A stretch of DNA of 64,000 nt from Paracoccus sulfuroxidans (GTDB lineage Bacteria; Pseudomonadota; Alphaproteobacteria; Rhodobacterales; Rhodobacteraceae), in contig NZ_VLKU01000005.1 of NCBI RefSeq assembly GCF_007830335.1, positions 216,767 through 280,766 of the forward strand. Direction: 5' to 3'. Position numbers and translations under genes: made by a program. Under the pieces are notes generated by a model. It did not search any database and was not told the origin of the DNA. It was given only the letters and a program-made list of their open reading frames with translations. Shown piece after piece: positions 8,698-17,349 of this stretch. The number at the start of each line of letters is the position of its first letter. Positions within the stretch are counted from its first letter, which is position 1.

Positions 8698-8898
8698 TTA
8701 GCGGTTGTAAGGCATGTATTTCTTGACGATTTTCGCGTCCGCATCGCACAGGACCATGGTCCCGGTGACGTCGCGGATGAATTTCGTCGAGCGCTTGATC
8801 ATGCCGTGGCGCTTGCCAGCCGGGCCAGCTTTGACTTTGCCCGAGGCCGTGAAAGAGAACCGCTTTTTGGCGGCCGCTTTGGTCTTCATCTTCGGCAT
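8698..8898 (-). CDS. rpmI: 50S ribosomal protein L35
   Basis: A 66-residue L35: [23 protein letters not shown], then [18 protein letters not shown]. The frame is open further upstream, but ATG 8898 is preceded by AAGGAG and matches the family N-terminus. It is first in the rpmI-rplT operon. infC, often the upstream partner in other bacteria, is not here. The 5' leader contains a strong potential stem-loop (8941-9000). Confidence 0.98.
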   Translation of the reverse strand: MPKMKTKAAAKKRFSFTASGKVKAGPAGKRHGMIKRSTKFIRDVTGTMVLCDADAKIVKKYMPYNR

Positions 8899-8940
8899 TT
8901 TACTCTCCTTGCGGTCAGAGTGAACGCACGACTCGGCAAT

Positions 8941-9000
8941 GCCAATTGGCCGGACGCGCGGGTGGAAGCGTGCCCTATAGGCGGGCACGCCGGAATTGGC
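8941..9000 (-). promoter_or_regulatory. potential structured leader upstream of rpmI-rplT
   Basis: An 8-bp perfect stem (GCGTGCCC 8968-8975 with GGGCACGC 8983-8990, 7-base loop) sits inside a second stem pairing GCCAATT (8941-8947) with AATTGGC (8994-9000). It lies 43-102 bases upstream of the rpmI start and has no T-run, so it looks more like a leader structure than a terminator. L20 autoregulation is known in other bacteria; its use here is inference. Confidence 0.4.
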
Positions 9001-9017
9001 AAGCGATTTCGACCAGA

Positions 9018-9491
9018 TCAGTTGCTGGTGGCAGGCGCTTCGGTCGAGGCAGGGGCGTCCGTTGCCGGAGCCTCTGCTGCGGGCGCTTCAGCAGCAGGTG
9101 CTTCGGTCGCCGGAGCGTCAGCCGCAGGGGCTTCTGCTGCGGGGGCCTCGGCTGCCGGGGCTTCTGCGGCAGGAGCGTCAGCCGAAGGCGTAGCCGGGGC
9201 GTCAGCAGCCGGAACATCAGCCGCAGGTGCGTCCGCAGCCGGCTCGGGTGCGGTGACCGGATCGGTGCTCAGCGAGACCTGACCGGCAGTCAGGCGCTTC
9301 CATGCACCGGTGACGCTGTCGACGTTGAAAGGCGCGTCAGAGGTATAGGCGCCACCGAACAGGGCGGCGATGCCCAGCACCAGCGCCAGAGCAGCACCGC
9401 GCGGTGCGCGCGTCTGAGCCACGGCAATAATGGCAAGCAACACGGACAGCGCACACAGCACCGTACCGGCGATGATAAGAATATCAGTCAT
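9018..9491 (-). CDS. membrane-anchored protein with Ala/Pro-rich acidic repeat tail
   Basis: A 157-residue protein with two hydrophobic segments ([21 protein letters not shown] and [18 protein letters not shown]), then from about residue 80 a low-complexity tail of near-tandem APAAE / APAAD / APATE units. Such tails typically form extended periplasmic or cytoplasmic spacers. The opposite strand is also open across the repeat but would encode a GAS/AGA polymer without a start context. No family is recognised. It lies upstream of rpmI on the same strand. Confidence 0.65.
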   Translation of the reverse strand: MTDILIIAGTVLCALSVLLAIIAVAQTRAPRGAALALVLGIAALFGGAYTSDAPFNVDSVTGAWKRLTAGQVSLSTDPVTAPEPAADAPAADVPAADAPATPSADAPAAEAPAAEAPAAEAPAADAPATEAPAAEAPAAEAPATDAPASTEAPATSN

Positions 9492-9528
9492 AATGTCCCC
9501 TTGTGGGTAGGCTTGTTCTTCGCGGCCC

Positions 9529-10974
9529 TTATTCAGGATCTGTGCGATAAATCAAGCGCTCGTCGCAAGGAGCAATACGAAGGATGTTGGTTGTGCCGGG
9601 CACGTTGAAGGGCAGACCGGCCATCACGACGATCTGGTTCGTCTCATCGGCGAAGCCAAAGTCGCGCGCGGCCTTGGCGGCGTTGACCACGGCCTGCTTG
9701 AAGCGCACCAGCTCGGGCGTGAGGACGCAATGCGTGCCCCAGGTCAGGCAGAGCCTGCGCAGCGTCCGCGTCTCCGAGGACAGCGCGATGATCGGCACGC
9801 GCGGGCGTTCGCGCGCGGCCAGGCTGCCGGTGGTGCCCGACTGGGTGAAGGCGCAGATCGCGGCGATATCGGTCGTTTCGGAAATCTCGCGCGCGGCGGC
9901 GACGATGCCATCGGCGACGGTCTGGCGTTTGGCGACGCGGGCGGCCTCGATCACTTCGCGATAGGTCGGGTCCGACTCGACCGAGCGGGCGACGTTGTCC
10001 ATGGTCGAGACGGCCTCGATCGGATACTGGCCCGCGGCGCTTTCAGCCGACAGCATGACGGCATCAGCGCCCTCATAGATGGCGGTCGCCACGTCCGAGA
10101 CCTCGGCACGGGTCGGCATCGGGCTTTCGATCATCGATTCCAGCATCTGCGTGGCGACGATCACAGGCTTGGCGGCGGCGCGGCAGGCGCGGACCAGCCG
10201 CTTCTGGATCGGCGGCACCGAATGCACGGGCAGCTCGACGCCCAGATCGCCACGCGCCACCATGATCCCGTCCGAGACCTTCAGGATTTCGGCGAAGCTA
10301 CGCACAGCGGCGGGCTTTTCGATCTTCGACAGAACGGCCGCCCGGCCACGCGCCAGTTCGCGCGCTTCGGTCACATCCTCGGGGCGCTGCACGAACGAAA
10401 GCGCCAGCCAGTCGACGCCCAATTCGCAGGCAAACTCCAGATCCTCGCGGTCCTTGTCGGAAAGCGCGGCCAGCGGCAGCACCACGTCGGGCACGTTCAC
10501 GCCCTTGCGGTTCGAAATCGCGCCCCCGGCGGTCACCCGGCAGATGGCGAAATCGGGGCCGCAGCTGTCAACCGCCAGACGGATCTTGCCGTCATTGACC
10601 AGCAGTTCGGCCCCCGGTTCAAGGGCGGCAAAAATCTCGGGGTGGGGCAGCTGCACGCGGGTCGCGTCGCCCGGAGCCGGGTCAAGGTCAAAGCGGAAGG
10701 TCTGGCCTTCGCGCAGGTCATGCGGCCCGTTCTCGAACGTGCCGACGCGCAGCTTCGGGCCCTGAAGATCGGCCAGAATGGCAATCGGGCGGCCGGTCTC
10801 GGTCTCGATCTTGCGGATGATATCGTGACGCGCGCGATGTTCGGCATGCGAGCCATGGCTCATGTTCAGGCGGAACACGTCCGCGCCTGCCTCGAACAGT
10901 GCGCGGATCATCTTGTAGTCACTGGAGGACGGTCCAAGCGTTGCCACGATCTTGACTCTGCGATGCCGTCTCAT
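9529..10974 (-). CDS. pyk: pyruvate kinase
   Basis: A 481-residue glycolytic enzyme converting phosphoenolpyruvate plus ADP to pyruvate plus ATP. It shows the N-terminal RRVKIVATLGPSSSD, the active-site regions LADLQGPKLRVG, LSKIEKPAAV, GIMVARGDLGVELP and VIVATQMLESMIESPMPTRAE, and the C-terminal domain ending FNVPGTTNILRI. The start MRRHRRVKI at 10974 is preceded by GGAGA at proper spacing; an in-frame ATG 18 bases upstream is possible. It diverges from the formylglutamate amidohydrolase gene. Confidence 0.97.
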   Translation of the reverse strand: MRRHRRVKIVATLGPSSSDYKMIRALFEAGADVFRLNMSHGSHAEHRARHDIIRKIETETGRPIAILADLQGPKLRVGTFENGPHDLREGQTFRFDLDPAPGDATRVQLPHPEIFAALEPGAELLVNDGKIRLAVDSCGPDFAICRVTAGGAISNRKGVNVPDVVLPLAALSDKDREDLEFACELGVDWLALSFVQRPEDVTEARELARGRAAVLSKIEKPAAVRSFAEILKVSDGIMVARGDLGVELPVHSVPPIQKRLVRACRAAAKPVIVATQMLESMIESPMPTRAEVSDVATAIYEGADAVMLSAESAAGQYPIEAVSTMDNVARSVESDPTYREVIEAARVAKRQTVADGIVAAAREISETTDIAAICAFTQSGTTGSLAARERPRVPIIALSSETRTLRRLCLTWGTHCVLTPELVRFKQAVVNAAKAARDFGFADETNQIVVMAGLPFNVPGTTNILRIAPCDERLIYRTDPE

Positions 10975-11095
10975 CCCGTATTCTCCATCCATGTTTGCGC
11001 TACCGTCGCCATCTCTATGGCGCATTGCGGTTCCGGCAGCAACTGGCGCTTGCCGCTTCGATTGCGTAACCTGCAGCAGAAACAGCGACAATGAA

Positions 11096-11836
11096 ATGAC
11101 GCAAGAGCCTTATGATACGATCGGAGGGGGTCGCCCCTCGCGCTGGCTGATCACCTGCGACCACGCCACCAATCACGTTCCCGACTGGATCGGGGGCGGC
11201 GATCTGGGCATCGCGCCCGCCGATATGGCCCGCCATATCGCCTATGACGTGGGTGCGGCGGCGCTGACGCGGAAACTCGCCGAGCGCATGGACGCCCCGG
11301 CGATCCTGTCGAATTTCTCGCGCCTCGTGATCGACCCGAACCGGGGCGAGGATGACCCGACGCTGCTGATGCGCATTTACGACGGCACGGTCATTCCCGC
11401 GAACAAGGCGCTGGACGCGGCTGGCCGGGAAGAGCGGCTGGAGCGGCTTTATCGCCCCTATCATCGGGCCTATGCCGAGCTTGCCGCCGCACGCCCCGAC
11501 CGGGCGATCTGCGCGGTTCACAGCTTCACCCCGCAACTGCGCGGCCGCCCGCCACGGCCTTGGCTGGTGGGCATTCTTTATTCCCACCGGGATGAGCGGC
11601 TGGGCCCGCCGCTGGTGCAGGTCTGCCGCGATCAGGGCTGGATCACCGGCGACAATGAGCCCTACTCGGGCCATCTGGAGGGCGATTCGATCGACAAGCA
11701 CGCGCTGGCCCATGGCCGCCCGAACGTGCTGATCGAGGTCCGGAACGACCTCATCCGCGATGAAGCCGGGCAGGATCTGTGGGCGGAACGCATCGCCTCG
11801 GTGCTGGAGGGGCTCTTGGAGGCGCAGGGGCTTTGA
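11096..11836 (+). CDS. N-formylglutamate amidohydrolase family protein
   Basis: A 246-residue protein of the N-formylglutamate amidohydrolase family (zinc-dependent amidohydrolase of histidine catabolism and related uses). Landmarks are CDHATNHVP near the N-terminus, NFSRLVIDPNR, AVHSFTPQLRG and a C-terminal LIEVRNDLIRD. The conserved His/Glu positions expected for metal binding are present in these motifs. No hut genes are adjacent, so the physiological substrate is uncertain. The ATG at 11096 has a poor ribosome site. It is divergent from pyk. Confidence 0.88.
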   Translation: MTQEPYDTIGGGRPSRWLITCDHATNHVPDWIGGGDLGIAPADMARHIAYDVGAAALTRKLAERMDAPAILSNFSRLVIDPNRGEDDPTLLMRIYDGTVIPANKALDAAGREERLERLYRPYHRAYAELAAARPDRAICAVHSFTPQLRGRPPRPWLVGILYSHRDERLGPPLVQVCRDQGWITGDNEPYSGHLEGDSIDKHALAHGRPNVLIEVRNDLIRDEAGQDLWAERIASVLEGLLEAQGL

Positions 11837-11854
11837 CGCCCCAACGCCTGCGCA

Positions 11855-12379
11855 TCAGTCGCGGGCGTATTTGCCCTTCTTCATCGACTTCCCGTGGTTC
11901 GAGATCCAGTCCATCAGCGCCAGCAGCACGCCCGAGATCACGAAGACCAGATGGATGATGACCATCCAGCGGATCTTCTCGGCCGGGTATTTGCCGACAT
12001 CCATGAAGACCTTCAGCAAATGAATCCCCGAGATCGCGACAATCGAGGCCACCAGCTTCAGCTTCAGCCCTGAAAAATCGACCTCGCCCTGCCATTCGGG
12101 GCGGTCCTTGTGCTCGGTCAGGTCCATGCGGCTGACGAAATTCTCATAGCCCGAAAAGATCACGATCAGCAGCAGGTTCGCCGCAAGGCTGAGGTCGATC
12201 AGCGCCAGCAGCCCCAGAACGGCATCATCCACGGTCATCGTCGGCATGCTCAGGCCGAAGCGCAGCAATTCGTTGAGAAACACCCAAAGAAGGATGACCA
12301 GCGCTCCGGCCAGGCCGACATACATCGGCGCCATCATCCAGCGACTTGCGAAAAGGCTGCGTTCGATCAGACGTTCCAT
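11855..12379 (-). CDS. YqhA/UPF0114-family membrane protein
   Basis: A 174-residue inner-membrane protein of the UPF0114 (YqhA) family: N-terminal MERLIERSLFASRWMMAPMY, membrane segments LAGALVILLWVFLNELL, AVLGLLALIDLSLAANLLLIVIF, VASIVAISGIHLLKVFM and VIIHLVFVISGVLLALMDW, plus the loop SGYENFVSRMDL. The function is unknown across the family. Start 12379 is chosen because AGGAGA precedes it and it matches family N-termini. Confidence 0.9.
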   Translation of the reverse strand: MERLIERSLFASRWMMAPMYVGLAGALVILLWVFLNELLRFGLSMPTMTVDDAVLGLLALIDLSLAANLLLIVIFSGYENFVSRMDLTEHKDRPEWQGEVDFSGLKLKLVASIVAISGIHLLKVFMDVGKYPAEKIRWMVIIHLVFVISGVLLALMDWISNHGKSMKKGKYARD

Positions 12380-12557
12380 GGGCTCTCCTATTGGGGTCAG
12401 GCGCGATATATACGCAGCCGTTGGCGGGACAAGTGCCGCTCGCATCGGGCGCGACACTTGTCGTAACCCGCAGGACGTGGCCTTTTCAGCACTTTACGGG
12501 CATAAGCCGCGGCAAATGCGCGGCCCCGGGGGCCTGCGCCCAGCCCAGAGGTTATCC

Positions 12558-13481
12558 ATGCAGACCGAACAAAGCGTCCTGCGCATTTCGATCATCGCCA
12601 CTTTTCTGATTGCCGCGCTTGGCATCGGGATCGGGCTTTGGATCGGCTCGTTCTCGATCATGTTCGACGGGGTCTATTCGCTGACCGACGCGATCATGAC
12701 GGTTGTGGCGCTGCTGGTGTCGAAGCTGATCACCTCATCCCTGGGTGAGCGGACACAGGAACGGCTGGTGCGGCATTTCACCATGGGGTTCTGGCATCTT
12801 GAGCCCATCGTGCTGGCGCTCAGCGGCTTCATCCTGATGGGCACGGCGCTTTACGCGTTTCTGGGCGCGGTCAACAGCCTGATGACCGGCGGGCGCGAGC
12901 TGAACTTCGACAAGGCTATCATCTTTGCCGCCGTCAGCATGGTGACCGCGCTGGCAATGGCCGCCTTTGACCGTCGGGCGAATCGCCGCATCAACTCGAA
13001 CTTCATCGAGATGGACGCCAAGGCCTGGCTGATCTCGGCGGGAATGACCGGGGCGCTGCTGATCGCGTTCATCTTTGGCTGGGCAATTCAGGGGACCTCT
13101 CTGCAATGGATGGCCCCCTATGTCGATCCGGCGGTGCTGGCGGTCGTCTGCCTGTTCGTGCTGCCGATCCCCGTGCCGACGATCCGGCAGGCGCTGGCCG
13201 ATGTCCTGCTGGTCACCCCCGCCGAGTTGAAGGCACATGTCGATGAGGTCGCGGCCCGGGTCGTCGCGCTGCACGGTTTTCGCGGCTATCGCGCCTATGT
13301 GGCCCGCGTTGGTCGCGGTCGCCAGATCGAGCTTTACTTCATCGTCCCGCAGGGCGAGGCCCCCCGCCCGCTGGAGCATTGGGACCGCCTGCGCGACCAG
13401 ATCGGCGAGATGATCGGGGATGCGAGCCCCGACCGCTGGCTGACCATCGCCTTCACCACCGATGTGGAATGGGCCGAGTAG
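12558..13481 (+). CDS. cation diffusion facilitator family transporter
   Basis: A 307-residue inner-membrane protein of the cation diffusion facilitator (CDF) type. TM2 carries FDGVYSLTDAIMTVVALLVSK, the usual D-x3-S/D-x3-D metal site region; EMDAKAWLISAGMTGALL is the counterpart in TM5; the cytosolic C-terminal domain follows (about residue 215 on). The typical His/Asp pair is partly altered, so the metal specificity (Zn, Co, Fe or Mn) cannot be assigned. AGAGG precedes ATG 12558. The gene converges with priA; the stops are three bases apart. Confidence 0.88.
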   Translation: MQTEQSVLRISIIATFLIAALGIGIGLWIGSFSIMFDGVYSLTDAIMTVVALLVSKLITSSLGERTQERLVRHFTMGFWHLEPIVLALSGFILMGTALYAFLGAVNSLMTGGRELNFDKAIIFAAVSMVTALAMAAFDRRANRRINSNFIEMDAKAWLISAGMTGALLIAFIFGWAIQGTSLQWMAPYVDPAVLAVVCLFVLPIPVPTIRQALADVLLVTPAELKAHVDEVAARVVALHGFRGYRAYVARVGRGRQIELYFIVPQGEAPRPLEHWDRLRDQIGEMIGDASPDRWLTIAFTTDVEWAE

Positions 13482-13484
13482 GGA

Positions 13485-15689
13485 TCAGAAGAAACTCTGC
13501 GGATCGATATCGACCGACAGGCGCAGGTTCGACGGCGCTTTCGGCGCGACCCGCAGCCAGTCCGAGATCGCCGCCTGCAAGGGGGCCTGACGCGGCGCGC
13601 GGATCAGCATGCGAACGCGGTGACGGCCCCGAACGCGGGCGATGGGCGCAGGCGCGGGGCCGAACAGCTCGGCCCCGATGGCCTGCAGCGGTTGCGTACG
13701 CCTGGCCAGCTCATGCGCGTAATTGTCGACGATCGGAAAATCGGGATGCGACAGGATGATGCCCGCCAGCCTGCCGAAGGGCGGCATCTCGGCGGCCTGA
13801 CGCTGGGCGGCCTCGGCGTCCCAGAAGGTCTCATCCTCACCCGACAGGATCGCGCGGATGACCGGATGGTCGGGCTGGTGCGTCTGCAAAAGCGCCACGC
13901 CCTTGGCATCGCCCCCCTCGCGCCCGGCCCGGCCCGCGACCTGCCGCATCAGCTGGAAGCTGCGCTCGGCCGCGCGCAGGTCAGCCCCCTGCAACCCCAG
14001 ATCGGCGTCGATCACGCCGACCAGTGTCAGGCGCGGGAAATTGTGGCCCTTGGCGACCAGCTGCGTGCCGATGATGATGTCGGTATCCCCGGCAGAAATC
14101 TCTGCAATCGCCTCTTTCAGCGCGCGGGCCGAGTTGAAAAGGTCCGAGGACAGCACGCTCGCGCGCGCATTCGGGAAGCGCTCGGCGACCTCTTCGGCCA
14201 GACGCTCGACCCCCGGACCGACGGCGGCCATGCGGCCTTCGACGCCGCAGGCGGGGCAAGTCTGCGGGATCGGCTTCGTCTCGCCGCATTGGTGGCAGAC
14301 AAGACGGTTCTGGAAGCGATGCTCGACCATGCGGGCGTCGCATTGGTCGCAGCCGACCTGCTGGCCACAGGCGCGGCAGGTGGTGATCGGCGCATAGCCG
14401 CGCCGGTTCAGGAACAGCAGCGATTGCTCGCCCTTCTCCAGCCGGGCCTGAACCTCGCGCGCCAGACGGGGCGAGATCCAGCGGCCCGAGGGCATGTCCT
14501 CGCGCCGCAGGTCGATCGCCGCCATGTCGGGCAGTTCGGCGCTGCCATAGCGGGCGCGCAGGTCGATACGGCCGTACTTGCCCGCCGCCGCATTCACCCA
14601 GCTTTCAACCGAGGGCGTGGCCGAGGCCAGCACCACCTGCGCCTGCGCAATCGAGGCGCGCAGCACCGCCATGTCGCGGGCGCTGTAGAACACCCCGTCC
14701 TCTTGCTTGTAGGACCCGTCATGCTCCTCATCGACGACGATCAGGCCCAGATCGCTGAAGGGCAAAAACAGCGCCGAGCGCGCGCCGACCACCATGCCGA
14801 CATTCCCGGTCGCCGCCATCTGCCACAACCGGCGACGCTCCATCCGGGTGATGCCGGAATGCCATTCGCCGGGGCGCTCGCCAAAGCGGGCCTCGACCCG
14901 CGACAGGAATTCGGACGACAGCGCAATCTCGGGCAGCAGCACCAGCGCCTGACGTCCTTGCCGCAGACATTCGGCCACGGCCTCCAGATAGACCTCGGTC
15001 TTGCCCGAGCCGGTGACGCCGCGCAGCAGCGTCGTGCCATAGGCGCGCTGCCGCAGGCGGGCGCGCAGGGCCTCGGCCGCCTCGGCCTGATCGGGGGCCA
15101 GCGGCTTGCCGGGCAGGGAGGGGTCAAGGCGCGGATAGGGCAGATCGCGCGGCGCCAGCGTCTCGGCCAGCGTGCCCGATTTCACCAGCCCCTGCACGAC
15201 ACCGCTGCTGACGCCCGCCAACTGCGCCAGTTCCGAAGGCGCGAAGCCTGCACCGCCATGATCCTCCAGCACCTGCAGCACGGCGGCGCGGGGGTCGGTC
15301 ATACGCTCGGGCGGGGGACCGGCGCGATGGATGATCTTGCGCTGGCCGGGGGGCTGGTCGATGTCGGGCGCACGCGTCGCCATGCGCAGCATCGCGGGCA
15401 GCGGCGTCAGCGTGTAATCGGCCATCCGGGCCATGAATTCCAGCATCTCGGGCTGCAGGGGCGGCGCATCGATCAGCCGCGCGACGGGGCGCAGCTTGGC
15501 GGTGTCAAACCCGCCCAAGCCCTCGCCCCAGACCATGCCCATCACCCGGCGCGGCCCCAGCGGCACCACCACAAGCTGACCCAGCCGCACCCCGCCTTCG
15601 GGGGCCAGATAATCCAGCGTGCCCACCGGCTCTTGCGTCAGCACGGCAATGCGCGCGCCATGGGGAAAGAAGATCTGCCGGTCGTTCAT
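13485..15689 (-). CDS. priA: primosomal protein N', PriA helicase
   Basis: A 734-residue replication-restart helicase. The N-terminal 3'-DNA-binding domain is followed by Walker A GVTGSGKTEVYLE, Walker B/DEEH (VVDEEHDGSYKQE), helicase motifs ASATPSVESW and GTQLVAKGHNFP, and the zinc module with cysteines CRACGQQVGCDQCDARM ... CHQCGETKP ... CPACG. It loads DnaB at stalled forks. The length is normal. A 43-residue membrane-protein gene lies 31 bases upstream on the same strand. Confidence 0.97.
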   Translation of the reverse strand: MNDRQIFFPHGARIAVLTQEPVGTLDYLAPEGGVRLGQLVVVPLGPRRVMGMVWGEGLGGFDTAKLRPVARLIDAPPLQPEMLEFMARMADYTLTPLPAMLRMATRAPDIDQPPGQRKIIHRAGPPPERMTDPRAAVLQVLEDHGGAGFAPSELAQLAGVSSGVVQGLVKSGTLAETLAPRDLPYPRLDPSLPGKPLAPDQAEAAEALRARLRQRAYGTTLLRGVTGSGKTEVYLEAVAECLRQGRQALVLLPEIALSSEFLSRVEARFGERPGEWHSGITRMERRRLWQMAATGNVGMVVGARSALFLPFSDLGLIVVDEEHDGSYKQEDGVFYSARDMAVLRASIAQAQVVLASATPSVESWVNAAAGKYGRIDLRARYGSAELPDMAAIDLRREDMPSGRWISPRLAREVQARLEKGEQSLLFLNRRGYAPITTCRACGQQVGCDQCDARMVEHRFQNRLVCHQCGETKPIPQTCPACGVEGRMAAVGPGVERLAEEVAERFPNARASVLSSDLFNSARALKEAIAEISAGDTDIIIGTQLVAKGHNFPRLTLVGVIDADLGLQGADLRAAERSFQLMRQVAGRAGREGGDAKGVALLQTHQPDHPVIRAILSGEDETFWDAEAAQRQAAEMPPFGRLAGIILSHPDFPIVDNYAHELARRTQPLQAIGAELFGPAPAPIARVRGRHRVRMLIRAPRQAPLQAAISDWLRVAPKAPSNLRLSVDIDPQSFF

Positions 15690-15720
15690 CAGCTGGGATC
15701 AGGTCAGGAAAGGGCTGCGG

Positions 15721-15852
15721 TCACAGGCCGAAAAAGCTGAGGCCGAACAGTCCGAAGACGACGAACACGGGCAAATGAAAGGCCACGACGGGCACGCCGA
15801 TCAGCAGGGCAGCCATGTCCGAAACCTGCACCGTGGTGTCGACCGCTTCCAT
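15721..15852 (-). CDS. 43-residue small membrane protein upstream of priA
   Basis: A short frame starting at ATG 15852 and ending with TGA 15721-15723. Its product has a polar N-terminus ([15 protein letters not shown]), a single hydrophobic helix ([20 protein letters not shown]) and ends FGLSFFGL. A strong ribosome site, GAGGGG, lies five bases before the ATG. It is 31 bases upstream of priA, so cotranscription is likely. No family is recognised. The coding call rests on the ribosome site and the coherent membrane helix. Confidence 0.55.
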   Translation of the reverse strand: MEAVDTTVQVSDMAALLIGVPVVAFHLPVFVVFGLFGLSFFGL

Positions 15853-15982
15853 GTTTACCCCTCGCCGCGTTCAGCGGCCTGATACTGACAGCATGTTGCG
15901 CGATGGGCAACCGGTCCGATACCCTTCACCCGCGCCCGTTTTTGCGCTAAACCCCGGGCCAAATCGCAAAAGGACCCTGCGC

Positions 15983-16636
15983 ATGAAATTCTTTGTCGAT
16001 ACCGCCGATGTCGCCGCCATCCGCGAGCTGAACGATCTGGGCATGGTTGATGGCGTCACCACCAACCCCTCGCTGATTCTGAAGTCGGGCCGCGACATCA
16101 TCGAGGTCACGAAAGAGATCTGCGATCTGGTCGAGGGTCCGGTCAGCGCCGAGGTCGTCGCCAAGGACGCCGCCGACATGATCCGCGAAGGCAAGTTGCT
16201 GGCCGCGATCGCGCCCAATATCGCGGTGAAAGTGCCGCTGACCTGGGACGGGCTGAAGGCCTGCAAGGCGCTGTCCTCGGAAGGGCATATGGTCAACGTG
16301 ACGCTGTGCTTCTCGGCCGCGCAGGCGATTCTGGCGGCGAAAGCGGGCGCGACCTTCATCAGCCCCTTCATCGGCCGTCTGGACGACATCAACCTGGACG
16401 GGATAGAGCTGATCGCACAGATCCGCGAGATCTATGACAATTACGACTGGTCGACCGAGATCCTGGCGGCCTCGATTCGCTCGGTGAACCACATCACCGA
16501 CGCCGCCCGCATCGGCGCCGACGTCATCACCGCCCCGCCTGCCGTCATCAAGGCGATGGCGCAGCACGTGCTGACCGACAAGGGTCTGCAGCAGTTCGAC
16601 GCGGACTGGGCCAAGACGGGCCAGAAGATCGGCTGA
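15983..16636 (+). CDS. fsa: fructose-6-phosphate aldolase / transaldolase-like
   Basis: A 217-residue TIM-barrel protein of the small transaldolase (FSA/TalC) group: [29 protein letters not shown], the Schiff-base lysine Lys83 in NIAVKVPLT, and [27 protein letters not shown]. Members act as transaldolase or as fructose-6-phosphate aldolase; sequence alone does not separate these. Start 15983 is preceded by AAAGGA. The stop overlaps the next ATG by one base (TGATG), so it is translationally coupled to the DUF484 gene and xerC. Confidence 0.93.
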   Translation: MKFFVDTADVAAIRELNDLGMVDGVTTNPSLILKSGRDIIEVTKEICDLVEGPVSAEVVAKDAADMIREGKLLAAIAPNIAVKVPLTWDGLKACKALSSEGHMVNVTLCFSAAQAILAAKAGATFISPFIGRLDDINLDGIELIAQIREIYDNYDWSTEILAASIRSVNHITDAARIGADVITAPPAVIKAMAQHVLTDKGLQQFDADWAKTGQKIG

Positions 16637-17349
16637 TGGCGGCGGGTGAGGAACTTCAGCCGCTTGCAGAGGAAACCCGGGCTCGCCTTCTGGCGCAACC
16701 CGAGTTGATCCTGTCCGACCGCGACCTGATGCGCGCGCTGATCGGCGCGCGCGAGGCCGAGATCGGTGACAATGTCATCGACATTCGCGGTCGCGCGATG
16801 GCCGCGCTGGAACAGCGTCTGGACCGGCTTGAGGCGCAGCATGAATCGGTGATCTCGGCGGCCTATGACAACCAGTCGGGGATGAACACCATCCACCGCG
16901 CCGTGCTGTCGCTGCTGGAGCCGGACGATTTCCCGACCTTCCTCGACAATCTCGAGGTCAACGTGGCTCCGATTCTGCGGGTCGAGACGCTGCGTCTGGT
17001 CATGGAAAGCAGCGCCGAGCATCCGGGCACCAGCATGCCCGGCCCGCTGCACCTGCTGCCTGCGGGTTCGGTGGCCGAGATGGTCGCGGGCGGACGCCGT
17101 GCGCCACGCGCCGATGACGTGGTGCTGCGCGCCGCCGTCCCCGAGACGAAATCGGTTCATGGCATCACCCGTGGCATCATCAAGTCCGAGGCGCTGCTGC
17201 CCATCGATCTGGGCGCTGGCCGCTGGCCCGCGATGCTGCTGATGGGCTCGACCGATCCGGCGCGCTTCACGCCCGCGCAGGGCTCGGACCTCTTGCGCTT
17301 TTTCCGGCAGGTGTTCCGGCTGGTGCTGCTGGGCTGGCTGCGCGAATGA
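16636..17349 (+). CDS. DUF484 family protein
   Basis: A 237-residue DUF484 protein, a GAF-like fold of unknown role usually encoded directly upstream of xerC, as here. Its N-terminus contains LLAQPELILSDRDLMRALIGA and a helical segment AALEQRLDRLEAQHESVI; the C-terminal GAF-like part ends DLLRFFRQVFRLVLLGWL. It overlaps fsa by one base and xerC by four (ATGA). Confidence 0.92.
   Translation: MAAGEELQPLAEETRARLLAQPELILSDRDLMRALIGAREAEIGDNVIDIRGRAMAALEQRLDRLEAQHESVISAAYDNQSGMNTIHRAVLSLLEPDDFPTFLDNLEVNVAPILRVETLRLVMESSAEHPGTSMPGPLHLLPAGSVAEMVAGGRRAPRADDVVLRAAVPETKSVHGITRGIIKSEALLPIDLGAGRWPAMLLMGSTDPARFTPAQGSDLLRFFRQVFRLVLLGWLRE

Noticed and set aside
13620..15740. Long plus-strand open frame opposite priA
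   Set aside because: Shadow frame: low-complexity Gly/Arg/Gln/His composition, no motifs, and priA is complete on the other strand.
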